A stretch of 7,366 nucleotides of DNA from contig DOMY01000029.1 in assembly GCA_003509785.1 (NCBI GenBank), forward strand, positions 2,317-9,682, written 5' to 3'. The position numbers and the translations under genes are program-made. Source of the stretch: Gemmobacter sp. (GTDB lineage: Bacteria; Pseudomonadota; Alphaproteobacteria; Rhodobacterales; Rhodobacteraceae). The notes under the pieces were generated by a model. That model saw only the letters and a program-made list of their open reading frames with translations. It was not told where the DNA came from and did not search any database. Positions 1 to 7,366 of this stretch are shown here, piece by piece. How positions within the stretch are numbered: the stretch's first letter is position 1; the number at the start of each line of letters is the position of its first letter.

Positions 1-1530
1 ATCCGTCACCCTGCCCCGCCACAGCGCCAGCAGCGCGAACACGATCCCGGCCACCCCCGCCTCGATCCAGCGGCCATGCAGCGCGGCAAAGGCCGCCGAA
101 GACAGGCCCACCGCCAGCGCCCGCCGCCACAGACCCGGGCCATCCAGCCGGGTCAGCAGATAGCCGCGAAACGCCAGCTCCTCGACCAGCGGCACCAGCA
201 GCACCGTGCCCACCAGACGCAACACCACCCAAAGCACAAAGGCCCAGATCGGCAGCGTGGCCAGCGCCGCCGCCAGCTCCATCCCATCCGCGCCAGAGCT
301 TTGGTCCAGCGCCACCCAGCCCGCGCCGACCGCCACCCCGGCAAAGACGGCAACCGGGTCGATCTGCCAGGTAAAGCTGCGGTAGAACTGCCGGAAGGGC
401 AGCAGCGCCAGAATCATTGCCCCCACCCGCAACGGATAGCCCAGTTCGGGATGCGGGAAGAACGCATGGGTCAGCAGGCTCGCCAGCATGAAAACCGCAA
501 AGGGCAGCAACAGCGCCGCCACCGGATCTTCGCGCAGCCCGGTTTCCGGCTTCGGCGCCGCGCGATGCAGCCAGGGCAACGCCTGCACCCCCCAGACAAT
601 GCCAAGCGCCAGCAGCGTGAAGAACATCCAGCCGGCATAGGAATGAAAGCCGTTCACCGCCAGATCCGGCGAAACATCGCGCCCGATCACGATCAGCACG
701 CCGATCCGCACGATGTTCAACACCCAGGACAGCAGAATGGCCACCGGCAGGATCACCCAGATCTGCGGAAAGCGCACCGTTTCGCGGAAGATCAGCATAT
801 AAAGCAGCGAAAATGCCGTCACCAGCGCCACGCCCTCCACCCCGGAACATTGCGGCGCAATGTTCACCGTGAATTCGGGAAAGCCGATGTTGTAATTCTG
901 CGGGTCGACCGTCACCTGATCGGAAAACAGCCGCAGGAACAGATGGACCCCATCAAAGGTGATCCGGGTCACCAGATCCCAGTTCCACATCCGCTGCGCC
1001 ATATCCGCCGCATCGGGCAACAGGGCACCCACCAGCAGCACAAGCGGCAGCACGCCACGATCCTGCGCCAGCAGCGGGCGCCAGGCCGAAACCGGCGCCA
1101 GCCACAAAAGCCCCCCCACCGCAGCCAGCAGGCTTCCCAACGCCAGCGGCCAGATCGCCAGGGCGAAAACCGCGCCCACATCGCCGCCCGGCGCCAGGAA
1201 CAGCGGCAGGGCAAGCAGCACCAACCCCGCCAGATGCAGCGTCAGCGCCCCGCGCGCAGCCCCCGCCGTTTCCACCACCCGTCGAAAGGCTGCAAACACC
1301 GCAGGCCGGGCCCAGACCATCAGGCCAAAGACCGCAAACACCACAAGCGCCCGTGCGACCAGGCTGCGCAGAAAGCGGCAGGTGCCGAACAGCCCCGTCT
1401 GCTGACATTCGATCGTGGTCAGAAACTGATAGGCCCAGGCCAGAACAACCAGCTCTGCGCAAAAGATCAGCGCAATACGCCAAAGGCGGCTGAACCGGCG
1501 GGCGGGGCGGAGGGTGCTATCCATCGTCAT
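1..1530 (-). CDS. xrtE: Exosortase E / CPBP protease fusion, VPEID-CTERM system (3' end outside window)
   Basis: The minus-strand frame is open for all 510 codons from ATG 1530 to the window edge. It encodes a polytopic membrane protein of two parts. Residues about 1-320 are an exosortase with its catalytic triad: C228 in NIAPQCSGVEG (codon 847-849), R275 in LNIVRIGVL (706-708) and H296 in NGFHSYAGW (643-645). Residues about 340-510 are a CPBP (CAAX-like) intramembrane protease with E450-E451 and R455 in EELAFRGYL and the FxxxH motif F481-H485 in FAALHG. The last motif (HxxxN) should follow GRVTD just past position 1; some 25-35 residues are probably missing. An exosortase joined to a CPBP domain is the signature of XrtE, which is believed to cleave and anchor proteins with a C-terminal VPEID-CTERM signal, by analogy with PEP-CTERM sorting. 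A second in-frame ATG is at 1524. Neither start has a Shine-Dalgarno match. An in-frame TGA 36 nt upstream (1566-1564) limits extension. Confidence 0.9.
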   Translation of the reverse strand, partial: MTMDSTLRPARRFSRLWRIALIFCAELVVLAWAYQFLTTIECQQTGLFGTCRFLRSLVARALVVFAVFGLMVWARPAVFAAFRRVVETAGAARGALTLHLAGLVLLALPLFLAPGGDVGAVFALAIWPLALGSLLAAVGGLLWLAPVSAWRPLLAQDRGVLPLVLLVGALLPDAADMAQRMWNWDLVTRITFDGVHLFLRLFSDQVTVDPQNYNIGFPEFTVNIAPQCSGVEGVALVTAFSLLYMLIFRETVRFPQIWVILPVAILLSWVLNIVRIGVLIVIGRDVSPDLAVNGFHSYAGWMFFTLLALGIVWGVQALPWLHRAAPKPETGLREDPVAALLLPFAVFMLASLLTHAFFPHPELGYPLRVGAMILALLPFRQFYRSFTWQIDPVAVFAGVAVGAGWVALDQSSGADGMELAAALATLPIWAFVLWVVLRLVGTVLLVPLVEELAFRGYLLTRLDGPGLWRRALAVGLSSAAFAALHGRWIEAGVAGIVFALLALWRGRVTD

Positions 1531-1577
1531 GAAGGCACAGTAGCGCAGGAATACGGCAGCAGTTCAGCGGTTTTGCA

Positions 1578-2462
1578 TCATTCAGACGGCGGCCTTATGG
1601 CGCGGCGACGTTCGCGCCACAGCGTGAACAGCCCGGTGGCCACGACAATACCCGCCCCGATCAGCGTGGCGCGGTCTGGCAGCGTGCCGAAAATCGCAAA
1701 TCCCAGCAGGATCGCCCAGAACAGCGCCATATAACGGAACGGCGCCACAAAGCCGATCTCGCCCACCCGCATCACCATGACCACCGTGATATAGCCCACG
1801 ATCAGATTGGCCGCGGCCGCCAGGATCAGCAGCGCATCGCGCAGGCCAACCGGCTGCCACCCCGTCACAAAGCTGCCCACCACCCCCATCAGGGCCACAG
1901 CAACCGCCGCCCAGACCGCCACCAGTGACGAGGGCACCGCCCGATCCAGCCCCCGGGTCGACAGATCGCGCAGCACCACACAGGCCACCGAGGCCAGCCC
2001 CACCAAAGACCATTCGTCGAAGCCCGCACCGCCCGGCCGGATGATGATCATCACCCCGACAAAGCCGATGGCAATCGCCGTCAGCCGCCGCCAGCCCACC
2101 GGCTCGCGGAACAGCAGCGCGGCGGCCAGTGTCACCACCAGCGGCACAGACTGCATGATGGCCGAAAGCGTCGCCAGCGGCATGTGCATCAGTGCCGAAA
2201 GGAAGGTCAGCGTCGCCAGAACCTCGGCCAGGGTGCGCAGCCCGATCCGCCGCCGATCACGCGGGCTCAGCCGAAAGGCGAAAGCGCCCTGCTGTGCGGC
2301 AATGGCGATCAGCACCACCACTGTCACCCCGCCCCGCAACGCAATCGCCTGAAACAGCGGCATGTTTTCCGACGCCAGCTTCATGCTGGTATCGTTGAAG
2401 GTGAAGGCGAGCATGGCGATGTTCATCAGAACGGCTGCGCGCATATTGTCTGAAAGGGCCAT
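1578..2462 (-). CDS. DMT superfamily transporter (two EamA domains)
   Basis: This is a 294-residue inner-membrane protein of the drug/metabolite transporter superfamily with the usual two EamA repeats (about residues 10-142 and 152-285) and roughly ten hydrophobic helices. Family-like features are a first helix NIAMLAFTFNDTSMKLA (14-30), LATLSAIMQSVPLVVTLAAALLFREPVGWRR (96-126) closing repeat 1 with the common 'E-x-x-x-W/R' hinge followed by GVMIIIRPG (136-144), and the repeat-2 counterpart VAPFRYMALFWAILLGFAIFGTLPD (239-263) followed by GAGIVVATGLF (269-279). The tail is short and basic (WRERRRAIR). Length is normal. The ATG at 2462 has only a weak AGG six bases upstream. It lies 60 nt after the glycosyltransferase and 47 nt before xrtE, so it may be cotranscribed with both. 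Related proteins export amino acids, metabolites or nucleotide sugars; the substrate cannot be deduced here. Confidence 0.93.
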   Translation of the reverse strand: MALSDNMRAAVLMNIAMLAFTFNDTSMKLASENMPLFQAIALRGGVTVVVLIAIAAQQGAFAFRLSPRDRRRIGLRTLAEVLATLTFLSALMHMPLATLSAIMQSVPLVVTLAAALLFREPVGWRRLTAIAIGFVGVMIIIRPGGAGFDEWSLVGLASVACVVLRDLSTRGLDRAVPSSLVAVWAAVAVALMGVVGSFVTGWQPVGLRDALLILAAAANLIVGYITVVMVMRVGEIGFVAPFRYMALFWAILLGFAIFGTLPDRATLIGAGIVVATGLFTLWRERRRAIRPPSE

Positions 2463-2522
2463 GATCCGCCTGCCGTTGTGCCACCCAGCCCTAACAAAGC
2501 CCCGCAGCAGATGCCAGTGCCG

Positions 2523-3338
2523 TCAAAGCCTGCGCAGATCCTCTGCCGCAAAAGGAAAATGCGCCGCAATCAGCGGCGCCGCTTCCGCCCAGCCCATCGG
2601 CTCGATCCGGCCGGAGGCATGGGGGTCGCTGTCATTATCGGCATGGACCGTGCGAATGAACGCCAGCGCATTGGCATCGGTGAAGGTGTTGTAATACTGG
2701 CCACAAAAGCGGTGGTTGCGGCGAAAGATGTTCTCGCTCATCCCCGCCGGGGTTGTCATGGCCAGGCCAAGGCCGATGGGGGTTTTCTCGGTCACCTCGA
2801 ACAGCTGGTTGCCATCCGGCTTGCGCTCCAGGAAGAAGCCCCGGTTGCAGCCGGTCACCAGCGGCACCTCCAGCCCCGATACCGGCAGCAAGCGTTCCAC
2901 CATGCCCCGCATCCGGCCGATATGATCGCGGTCGATCGCATCATCATCATCCAGACGGAATCCGGTGATGTGGCTCGCCTCCACGGGTGTGGCGATGGCG
3001 AAGCTGCGCTTGATCGCCATGTAATGCGGCATCGGCGCCAGCGCGACGATCCGCCCGCCCGGCAAAGGCGCAATCGCCGCTGCCAGCCGGTCACGCCAGA
3101 CATCCGGCAGGCTGCGCCCGATCAGAAACACCATGCGGAAATCCCGGTCCGATTGCGCCAGAAGCGCGGGCAGCGTCAGCCGCTCAAACAGGGAAAACCG
3201 CCGCTCCAGCCGCTCGGGGTCGTACAGACGGGCCAGCTGCGCCGCTTCGTCCTCCCCCTCGCCTTTCACAAATCCGCCTTTTGACGGGTATGAAAACCGC
3301 ATCAACCCGACCATCTCGTTCCTGAATCGCTGCGCCAT
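2523..3338 (-). CDS. Putative rhamnosyltransferase-like glycosyltransferase (PF11316 type)
   Basis: This 271-residue protein has no signal peptide or membrane segment and is probably a cytoplasmic enzyme moving a sugar from a nucleotide donor onto a glycan. It resembles the 'putative rhamnosyl transferase' family (PF11316). The visible marks are the N-terminal GLMRFSYPSKGGF (residues 11-23), the segment LYDPERLERRFSLFERLTLPAL (about 38-59), a DFRMVFLIG strand (66-74) ending in the conserved-looking SLPDVWRDRL (76-85), and FRLDDDDAID (127-136), where the acidic run D130-D133 is the likely metal/nucleotide-sugar site of a GT-A fold. The ATG at 3338 is chosen because AAGGGG lies five bases upstream. 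An ATG at 3314 would give MVGLMRFSYP, also typical for the family. The gene follows the rpoC terminator and precedes the transporter gene by 60 nt in the same direction. The family name is from recognition; donor and acceptor cannot be read from the sequence. Confidence 0.8.
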   Translation of the reverse strand: MAQRFRNEMVGLMRFSYPSKGGFVKGEGEDEAAQLARLYDPERLERRFSLFERLTLPALLAQSDRDFRMVFLIGRSLPDVWRDRLAAAIAPLPGGRIVALAPMPHYMAIKRSFAIATPVEASHITGFRLDDDDAIDRDHIGRMRGMVERLLPVSGLEVPLVTGCNRGFFLERKPDGNQLFEVTEKTPIGLGLAMTTPAGMSENIFRRNHRFCGQYYNTFTDANALAFIRTVHADNDSDPHASGRIEPMGWAEAAPLIAAHFPFAAEDLRRL

Positions 3339-3349
3339 TTCCACCCCTT
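3339..3349 (-). promoter_or_regulatory. Ribosome binding site deciding the glycosyltransferase start
   Basis: The minus strand reads AAGGGG (3349-3344), five spacer bases, then ATG at 3338. This favours 3338 over the upstream in-frame TTG at 3365. A second good site, AGGA (3323-3320) with a 5-nt spacer, precedes an in-frame ATG at 3314, so a start nine codons into the frame or earlier remains undecided from sequence alone. Confidence 0.6.
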
Positions 3350-3364
3350 GCAGGCTGCGCCTCA

Positions 3365-3393
3365 ACCATGGGGCGCGCCCTGCGGCCTGTCAA
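3365..3393 (-). promoter_or_regulatory. Possible sigma70-type promoter for the glycosyltransferase gene
   Basis: On the minus strand a perfect -35 consensus TTGACA (3393-3388) is followed after exactly 17 nt by CATGGT (3370-3365), which matches the -10 consensus at 3 of 6 positions. The -35 box shares bases with the U-tract of the rpoC terminator. The glycosyltransferase start lies 26 nt downstream of the -10 box. The weak -10 makes this tentative, but a promoter is needed here if the terminator is efficient. Confidence 0.35.
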
Positions 3394-3429
3394 AATGAAA
3401 CAGCCCCCGCGCATCGCGCAGGGGCTGTT
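3391..3429 (-). terminator. Intrinsic terminator of the rpoC transcription unit
   Basis: On the minus strand, 19 nt after the rpoC stop codon, arm AACAGCCCC (3429-3421) pairs perfectly with GGGGCTGTT (3407-3399). The inner part, T-GCGC-GAT-GCGC-G, adds a U-G wobble and four more pairs around a 3-nt loop, giving a 14-bp stem. A T-rich stretch, TCATTTT (3398-3392), follows. Read on the plus strand the same stem has a C/A mismatch and no T-tract, so it works best for rpoC-direction transcripts. It separates rpoC from the downstream glycosyltransferase. Confidence 0.9.
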
Positions 3430-3448
3430 CCTTAGGCTTGCAGAAAGA

Positions 3449-6400
3449 TCAATCGCGGCTTTCGACCGTATCAACCAGCCCGCTGTCACCATCGCCGGAC
3501 ATGTCCGTGAAGCTCGGCGCAGCCAGGGCGGCAGCAGATTCCGCCTCGGTGCGACGCGCTTCGACCACATCCAGATCGCGGTCCGTGGCGATCTTCTTCA
3601 CGCGGCTGGTGGCACCGCCGGTGCCGGCCGGGATCAGACGACCCACGATGACGTTCTCTTTCAGGCCCACCAGCTTGTCGCGCTTGCCCTGAACAGAAGC
3701 CTCGGTCAGCACGCGGGTGGTTTCCTGGAAGGACGCGGCCGAGATGAACGAACGGGTCTGCAGCGAAGCCTTGGTGATGCCGAGCAGCACGGGCTTACCA
3801 GCGGCGGGCAGGAAGCCCGGTGCCAGCTTGCTGTTGATTTCGTCCATTTCCTCGCGGTCGACCTGCTCGCCCACCAGCAAGGTGGTGTCGCCGGACTCGA
3901 TGATCTCGACCTTCTGCAGCATCTGACGAACGATCGTCTCGATATGCTTGTCGTTGATCTTCACGCCCTGCAGACGATAGACTTCCTGGATTTCGGCAAC
4001 CAGATATTCGGCCAGCGGCTCGATGCCGAGCACTTCGAGAATATCATGCGGATCGGGCGAACCGCCGATCAGATTGTCGCCGCGCTTGACGAAATCGCCT
4101 TCCTGGACGTCGATCACCTTGCTCTTGGGGATCAGATATTCGACCGGCTCGCCGCCATCCTCGGGATTGATGGCGATCTTGCGCTTCGCCTTGTAATCCT
4201 TGAGGAACTGGACGCGGCCAGACACCTTGGCGATGATGGCGTTGTCCTTGGGCTTGCGCGCTTCGAACAGCTCCGCCACGCGCGGCAGACCGCCCGTGAT
4301 GTCGCGGGTCTTGGCCGCTTCCCGGCTGACACGTGCCAGCACGTCACCGGTCGACACCGTGGCACCATCCTCGACCGACAGGGTCGCGCCGACCGCCAGC
4401 ATATAGCGGGCCGCTTCCCCCGAACCATCGTCCAGCAGGGTCAGGCGCGGACGCAGATCCTCCTTGGTGCGTGCAGCACCACGATGTTCGGTGACGACGC
4501 GCTGGGCGATGCCCGTCGCTTCGTCGGTCTGTTCGGCCAGCGTCTTGCCGTCGATCAGGTCGACATACTTCACGATACCCGGACGCTCGGTGATCACCGG
4601 CATGGTGAAGGGATCCCACTCCGCAAAGCGATCGCCCTTCTTGATCGTGTCGCCATCTGCAAACAGGATGGTGGCACCATAAGGCAGGCGATGGGTTTCG
4701 CGTTCGCGCCCTTCGCTGTCGATGATCGCGATCTCGCCGTTGCGGGCAAGGCTCAGGCGACGGCCCATCTTGTCGGTGATGGTGGGCATGTCACGCAGTT
4801 CGATCGTGCCGTCCGCCATCGATTCCAGGTTTGACGTTTCGTTGAAGTTCGCCGCGCCGCCGATGTGGAAGGTCCGCATCGTCAGCTGCGTGCCGGGTTC
4901 ACCGATCGACTGGGCGGCGATGATGCCGACCGCTTCACCGATGTTCACCAGCGTGCCGCGAGCCAGGTCACGGCCATAGCACATGGCGCAAACGCCCTCT
5001 TCGGCCTCGCAGGTCAGCGGGCTGCGGATGCGGGTATGCTGCACCGCATTGGAGTTGATCAGATCGGCACGACGTTCGTCGATCAGCTCGCCCGCCTTGA
5101 CCAGAACTTCCTCGGTGCCGGGCACCAGGATGTCATCTGCGGCAACGCGCCCCAGAATACGTTCGGCCAGCGATGCCACCACTTCACCGTCATTCACCGC
5201 GGCTTCGGCATGGATGGCACGTTCCGTACCGCAATCATGCAGACGCACGATGCAATCCTGTGCCACGTCCACCAGACGGCGGGTCAGGTAACCCGAGTTT
5301 GCCGTCTTCAGAGCGGTATCCGACAGACCCTTACGGGCACCGTGGGTCGAGTTGAAGTATTCAAGAACGGTCAGACCTTCCTTGAAGTTCGAGATGATCG
5401 GCGTTTCGATGATCTCGCCGTTCGGCTTGGCCATCAGGCCGCGCATCGCGCCCAGCTGCTTCATCTGCGTCACCGAACCCCGGGCCCCGGAGTGCGCCAT
5501 CATGTAAACAGAGTTCGGCTCTTTCTCGGCGCCGTTCTCTTCATATTTGGTGGCCGAGATGGTCTGCATCATGGCCTCGGTCACCTTGTCGTTGCACTTC
5601 GACCAGGCGTCCACGACCTTGTTGTACTTCTCGCCCTGGGTGATCAGACCATCCAGATACTGCTGTTCGAAACCAGCAACCTGATCCTTCACCTCGTTCA
5701 CGATTTCCCATTTGGAATCCGGGATAACCATGTCGTCCTTGCCGAAGGAGATCCCGGCCTTGAACGCTTCGCGGAAGCCCAGACCCATGATCTGGTCACA
5801 GAAGATCACCGATTCCTTCTGGCCGCAGTAGCGGTAGACGGTGTCGATGACGGTCTGCACGTCTTTCTTCCGCAGCAGGCGGTTCACCAGCTCGAAGGGG
5901 GCTTTGGCGTTCAGCGGCAGCAGGTTGCCCAGACGCAGACGGCCGGGGGTCGTTTCAAACCGCTTCCAGATGATGTTGCCTTCGCCATCAACCTGACGCA
6001 GACGCGCCTGCACCTTGGCGTGCAGATGCACCGAACCTGCGGCCAGCGCATGTTCGACTTCGTCGATATCGGTGAAGACCATGCCTTCGCCAACCATGCC
6101 CTTGCGTTCCATGGTGGTGTAATACAGGCCCAGCACCATATCCTGCGACGGCACAATGATCGGCGCGCCGTTGGCGGGCGACAGAACGTTGTTGGTCGAC
6201 ATCATCAGCACGCGCGCTTCCAGCTGGGCTTCCAGCGAAAGCGGCACGTGAACGGCCATCTGGTCACCGTCGAAGTCGGCGTTGAAGGCCGAGCAGACCA
6301 GCGGGTGCAGCTGGATCGCCTTGCCCTCGATCAGGATCGGTTCAAACGCCTGGATGCCCAGACGGTGCAGTGTCGGCGCGCGGTTCAGCAGCACCGGATG

Positions 6401-7366
6401 TTCGCGGATCACCTCATCCAGGATATCCCAGACCTCGGGCCGCTCTTTTTCCACCAGCTTCTTCGCCTGTTTCACGGTGCTGGACAGGCCCTTGGCCTCC
6501 AGTCGCGAATAGATGAAGGGCTTGAACAGCTCCAGCGCCATCTTCTTCGGCAGGCCGCACTGGTGCAGCTTCAGTTCCGGCCCGGTCACGATGACCGAAC
6601 GGCCCGAGAAGTCCACCCGCTTACCCAGAAGGTTCTGACGGAAGCGGCCCTGCTTGCCTTTCAGCATGTCGGACAGCGATTTCAGCGGGCGCTTGTTGGT
6701 GCCCGTGATCACGCGGCCACGACGGCCGTTGTCGAACAGCGCGTCCACAGCTTCCTGCAGCATCCGCTTTTCGTTGCGCACGATGATATCGGGCGCGCGC
6801 AGCTCGATCAGCCGCTTCAGGCGGTTGTTCCGGTTGATGACGCGGCGATACAGGTCGTTCAGGTCAGAGGTCGCAAAGCGGCCACCATCCAGCGGCACCA
6901 GCGGGCGCAGTTCCGGTGGGATCACCGGCAGAACGGTCAGGATCATCCATTCCGGGCGGTTGCCCGATTCCAGGAAGGATTCAACGATCTTCAGCCGCTT
7001 GATGATCTTCTTCGGCTTCAGCTCGCCCGTCGCCTCTTTCAGCTCTTCGCGCAGGGTCTGCGCCGTCTGGTCGAGGTCGATATTGGCCAGCATCTCGCGG
7101 ATCGCTTCCGCGCCGATATTGGCTGTGAAAGCGTCAGCGCCGTATTGATCCTGGGCGTCGAGGAATTCTTCCTCGGTCAGCATCTGGCAATAGGTCAGGT
7201 CGGTCAGACCCGGCTCGATCACCACATAGTTTTCGAAATACAGGATGCGTTCCAGATCGCGCAGCGTCATGTCCAGCATCAGGCCGATGCGGGAGGGCAG
7301 CGATTTCAGGAACCAGATATGCGCAACCGGCGCGGCCAGTTCGATATGGCCCATGCGCTCGCGGCG
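3449..7366 (-). CDS. rpoC: DNA-directed RNA polymerase subunit beta' (5' end outside window)
   Basis: This is the beta' subunit, which carries the active-site Mg2+ of RNA polymerase and forms the clamp, bridge helix and trigger loop. The window holds 1305 residues plus a TGA stop, starting at [11 protein letters not shown], which matches about residue 98 of E. coli RpoC; zinc site 1 and the start codon are beyond 7366. The catalytic NADFDGDQ motif with its three Mg-binding Asp is at 6260-6283. Zinc site 2 is intact, with Cys codons at 5231-5233, 5009-5011, 4988-4990 and 4979-4981. The bridge helix ([20 protein letters not shown]) lies near 5290-5355. The trigger loop is split: [10 protein letters not shown] near 4857-4880 and [18 protein letters not shown] near 4240-4295, with a long SI3-like insertion between them, as in other proteobacteria. 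The C-terminus ends in a short variable tail (VDTVESRD) after [13 protein letters not shown]. The frame is unbroken. Implied full length is about 1400 residues, normal for the family. rpoB would be expected upstream, outside the window. Confidence 0.99.
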   Translation of the reverse strand, partial: RRERMGHIELAAPVAHIWFLKSLPSRIGLMLDMTLRDLERILYFENYVVIEPGLTDLTYCQMLTEEEFLDAQDQYGADAFTANIGAEAIREMLANIDLDQTAQTLREELKEATGELKPKKIIKRLKIVESFLESGNRPEWMILTVLPVIPPELRPLVPLDGGRFATSDLNDLYRRVINRNNRLKRLIELRAPDIIVRNEKRMLQEAVDALFDNGRRGRVITGTNKRPLKSLSDMLKGKQGRFRQNLLGKRVDFSGRSVIVTGPELKLHQCGLPKKMALELFKPFIYSRLEAKGLSSTVKQAKKLVEKERPEVWDILDEVIREHPVLLNRAPTLHRLGIQAFEPILIEGKAIQLHPLVCSAFNADFDGDQMAVHVPLSLEAQLEARVLMMSTNNVLSPANGAPIIVPSQDMVLGLYYTTMERKGMVGEGMVFTDIDEVEHALAAGSVHLHAKVQARLRQVDGEGNIIWKRFETTPGRLRLGNLLPLNAKAPFELVNRLLRKKDVQTVIDTVYRYCGQKESVIFCDQIMGLGFREAFKAGISFGKDDMVIPDSKWEIVNEVKDQVAGFEQQYLDGLITQGEKYNKVVDAWSKCNDKVTEAMMQTISATKYEENGAEKEPNSVYMMAHSGARGSVTQMKQLGAMRGLMAKPNGEIIETPIISNFKEGLTVLEYFNSTHGARKGLSDTALKTANSGYLTRRLVDVAQDCIVRLHDCGTERAIHAEAAVNDGEVVASLAERILGRVAADDILVPGTEEVLVKAGELIDERRADLINSNAVQHTRIRSPLTCEAEEGVCAMCYGRDLARGTLVNIGEAVGIIAAQSIGEPGTQLTMRTFHIGGAANFNETSNLESMADGTIELRDMPTITDKMGRRLSLARNGEIAIIDSEGRERETHRLPYGATILFADGDTIKKGDRFAEWDPFTMPVITERPGIVKYVDLIDGKTLAEQTDEATGIAQRVVTEHRGAARTKEDLRPRLTLLDDGSGEAARYMLAVGATLSVEDGATVSTGDVLARVSREAAKTRDITGGLPRVAELFEARKPKDNAIIAKVSGRVQFLKDYKAKRKIAINPEDGGEPVEYLIPKSKVIDVQEGDFVKRGDNLIGGSPDPHDILEVLGIEPLAEYLVAEIQEVYRLQGVKINDKHIETIVRQMLQKVEIIESGDTTLLVGEQVDREEMDEINSKLAPGFLPAAGKPVLLGITKASLQTRSFISAASFQETTRVLTEASVQGKRDKLVGLKENVIVGRLIPAGTGGATSRVKKIATDRDLDVVEARRTEAESAAALAAPSFTDMSGDGDSGLVDTVESRD

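Noticed and set aside
953..1483. Minus-strand open frames at 953-1483 and 969-1214 overlapping xrtE
   Set aside because: They are out of frame with xrtE, Gly/Ala/Cys- or Trp/Arg-rich, and contain none of the exosortase motifs.
1564..1581. Five-codon minus-strand frame overlapping the transporter stop
   Set aside because: It is too short to claim as a gene and has no ribosome site; mentioned only as a possible coupling element for xrtE.
76..1734. 552-codon open frame on the plus strand
   Set aside because: Its product is dominated by Gln, Arg, His and Pro with no domain, as expected from the antisense of a Leu/Ala/Val/Gly-rich membrane protein (CTG read as CAG, GCG as CGC, GTG as CAC). It lies opposite xrtE, whose catalytic motifs are intact.
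2463..2522. Possible terminator or promoter in the glycosyltransferase-transporter gap
   Set aside because: No stable inverted repeat with a T-tract and no convincing -35/-10 pair was seen in these 60 nt, which fits read-through transcription.
2478..3284. 268-codon open frame on the plus strand
   Set aside because: It is antisense to the glycosyltransferase, low in complexity (Gln/Arg/His/Pro-rich), has no family resemblance, and its start falls in the transporter/glycosyltransferase gap without a convincing ribosome site.
3368..4834. 488-codon open frame on the plus strand
   Set aside because: It is antisense to the strongly conserved 3' part of rpoC, including the trigger-loop insertion. 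It has no recognisable domain, and its openness is explained by the high GC content and the rpoC codon pattern.
4310..4860. Long segment inside the RpoC trigger loop as a foreign insertion
   Set aside because: It corresponds to the SI3 insertion known in many proteobacterial beta' subunits, and segments such as [11 protein letters not shown] and DLIDGKT align with E. coli; it is ancestral, not a recent insertion.

Overview
The window is a stretch of high-GC bacterial chromosome in which every supported gene lies on the minus strand, so transcription runs from position 7366 towards position 1. Codon usage and protein content point to an alphaproteobacterium, most likely of the Rhodobacteraceae. 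The signs are an RpoC with the large trigger-loop insertion, a short PF11316-type glycosyltransferase, and an exosortase fused to a CPBP protease (the XrtE type). The family-level assignment is inference; no rRNA or other marker confirms it.

Region 7366-3449 is the 3' nine-tenths of rpoC, the beta' subunit of RNA polymerase. Only about the first 97 residues, including zinc site 1, lie outside the window. An intrinsic terminator (3391-3429) follows 19 nt after the stop codon and appears to close the rpoBC transcription unit.

Beyond the terminator come three co-directional genes with short gaps (60 and 47 nt): a putative rhamnosyltransferase-like glycosyltransferase (2523-3338), a 10-TM drug/metabolite-superfamily (EamA) transporter (1578-2462), and xrtE (1530 to beyond position 1). 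The spacing allows one transcription unit. A possible promoter has its -35 box inside the U-tract of the rpoC terminator.

The most notable gene is xrtE. It is easy to miss because the opposite strand carries a long spurious open frame (76-1734) and because its 3' end is outside the window. Read on the minus strand it is open for 510 codons, with the exosortase Cys/Arg/His triad followed by the CPBP EExxxR and FxxxH motifs. XrtE is thought to process and anchor VPEID-CTERM surface proteins. No substrate gene is visible here, so one should be sought just past position 1 or elsewhere in the genome. I saw no tRNA, rRNA, CRISPR array, IS element or attachment site. There is no gene-free stretch longer than about 110 bp.
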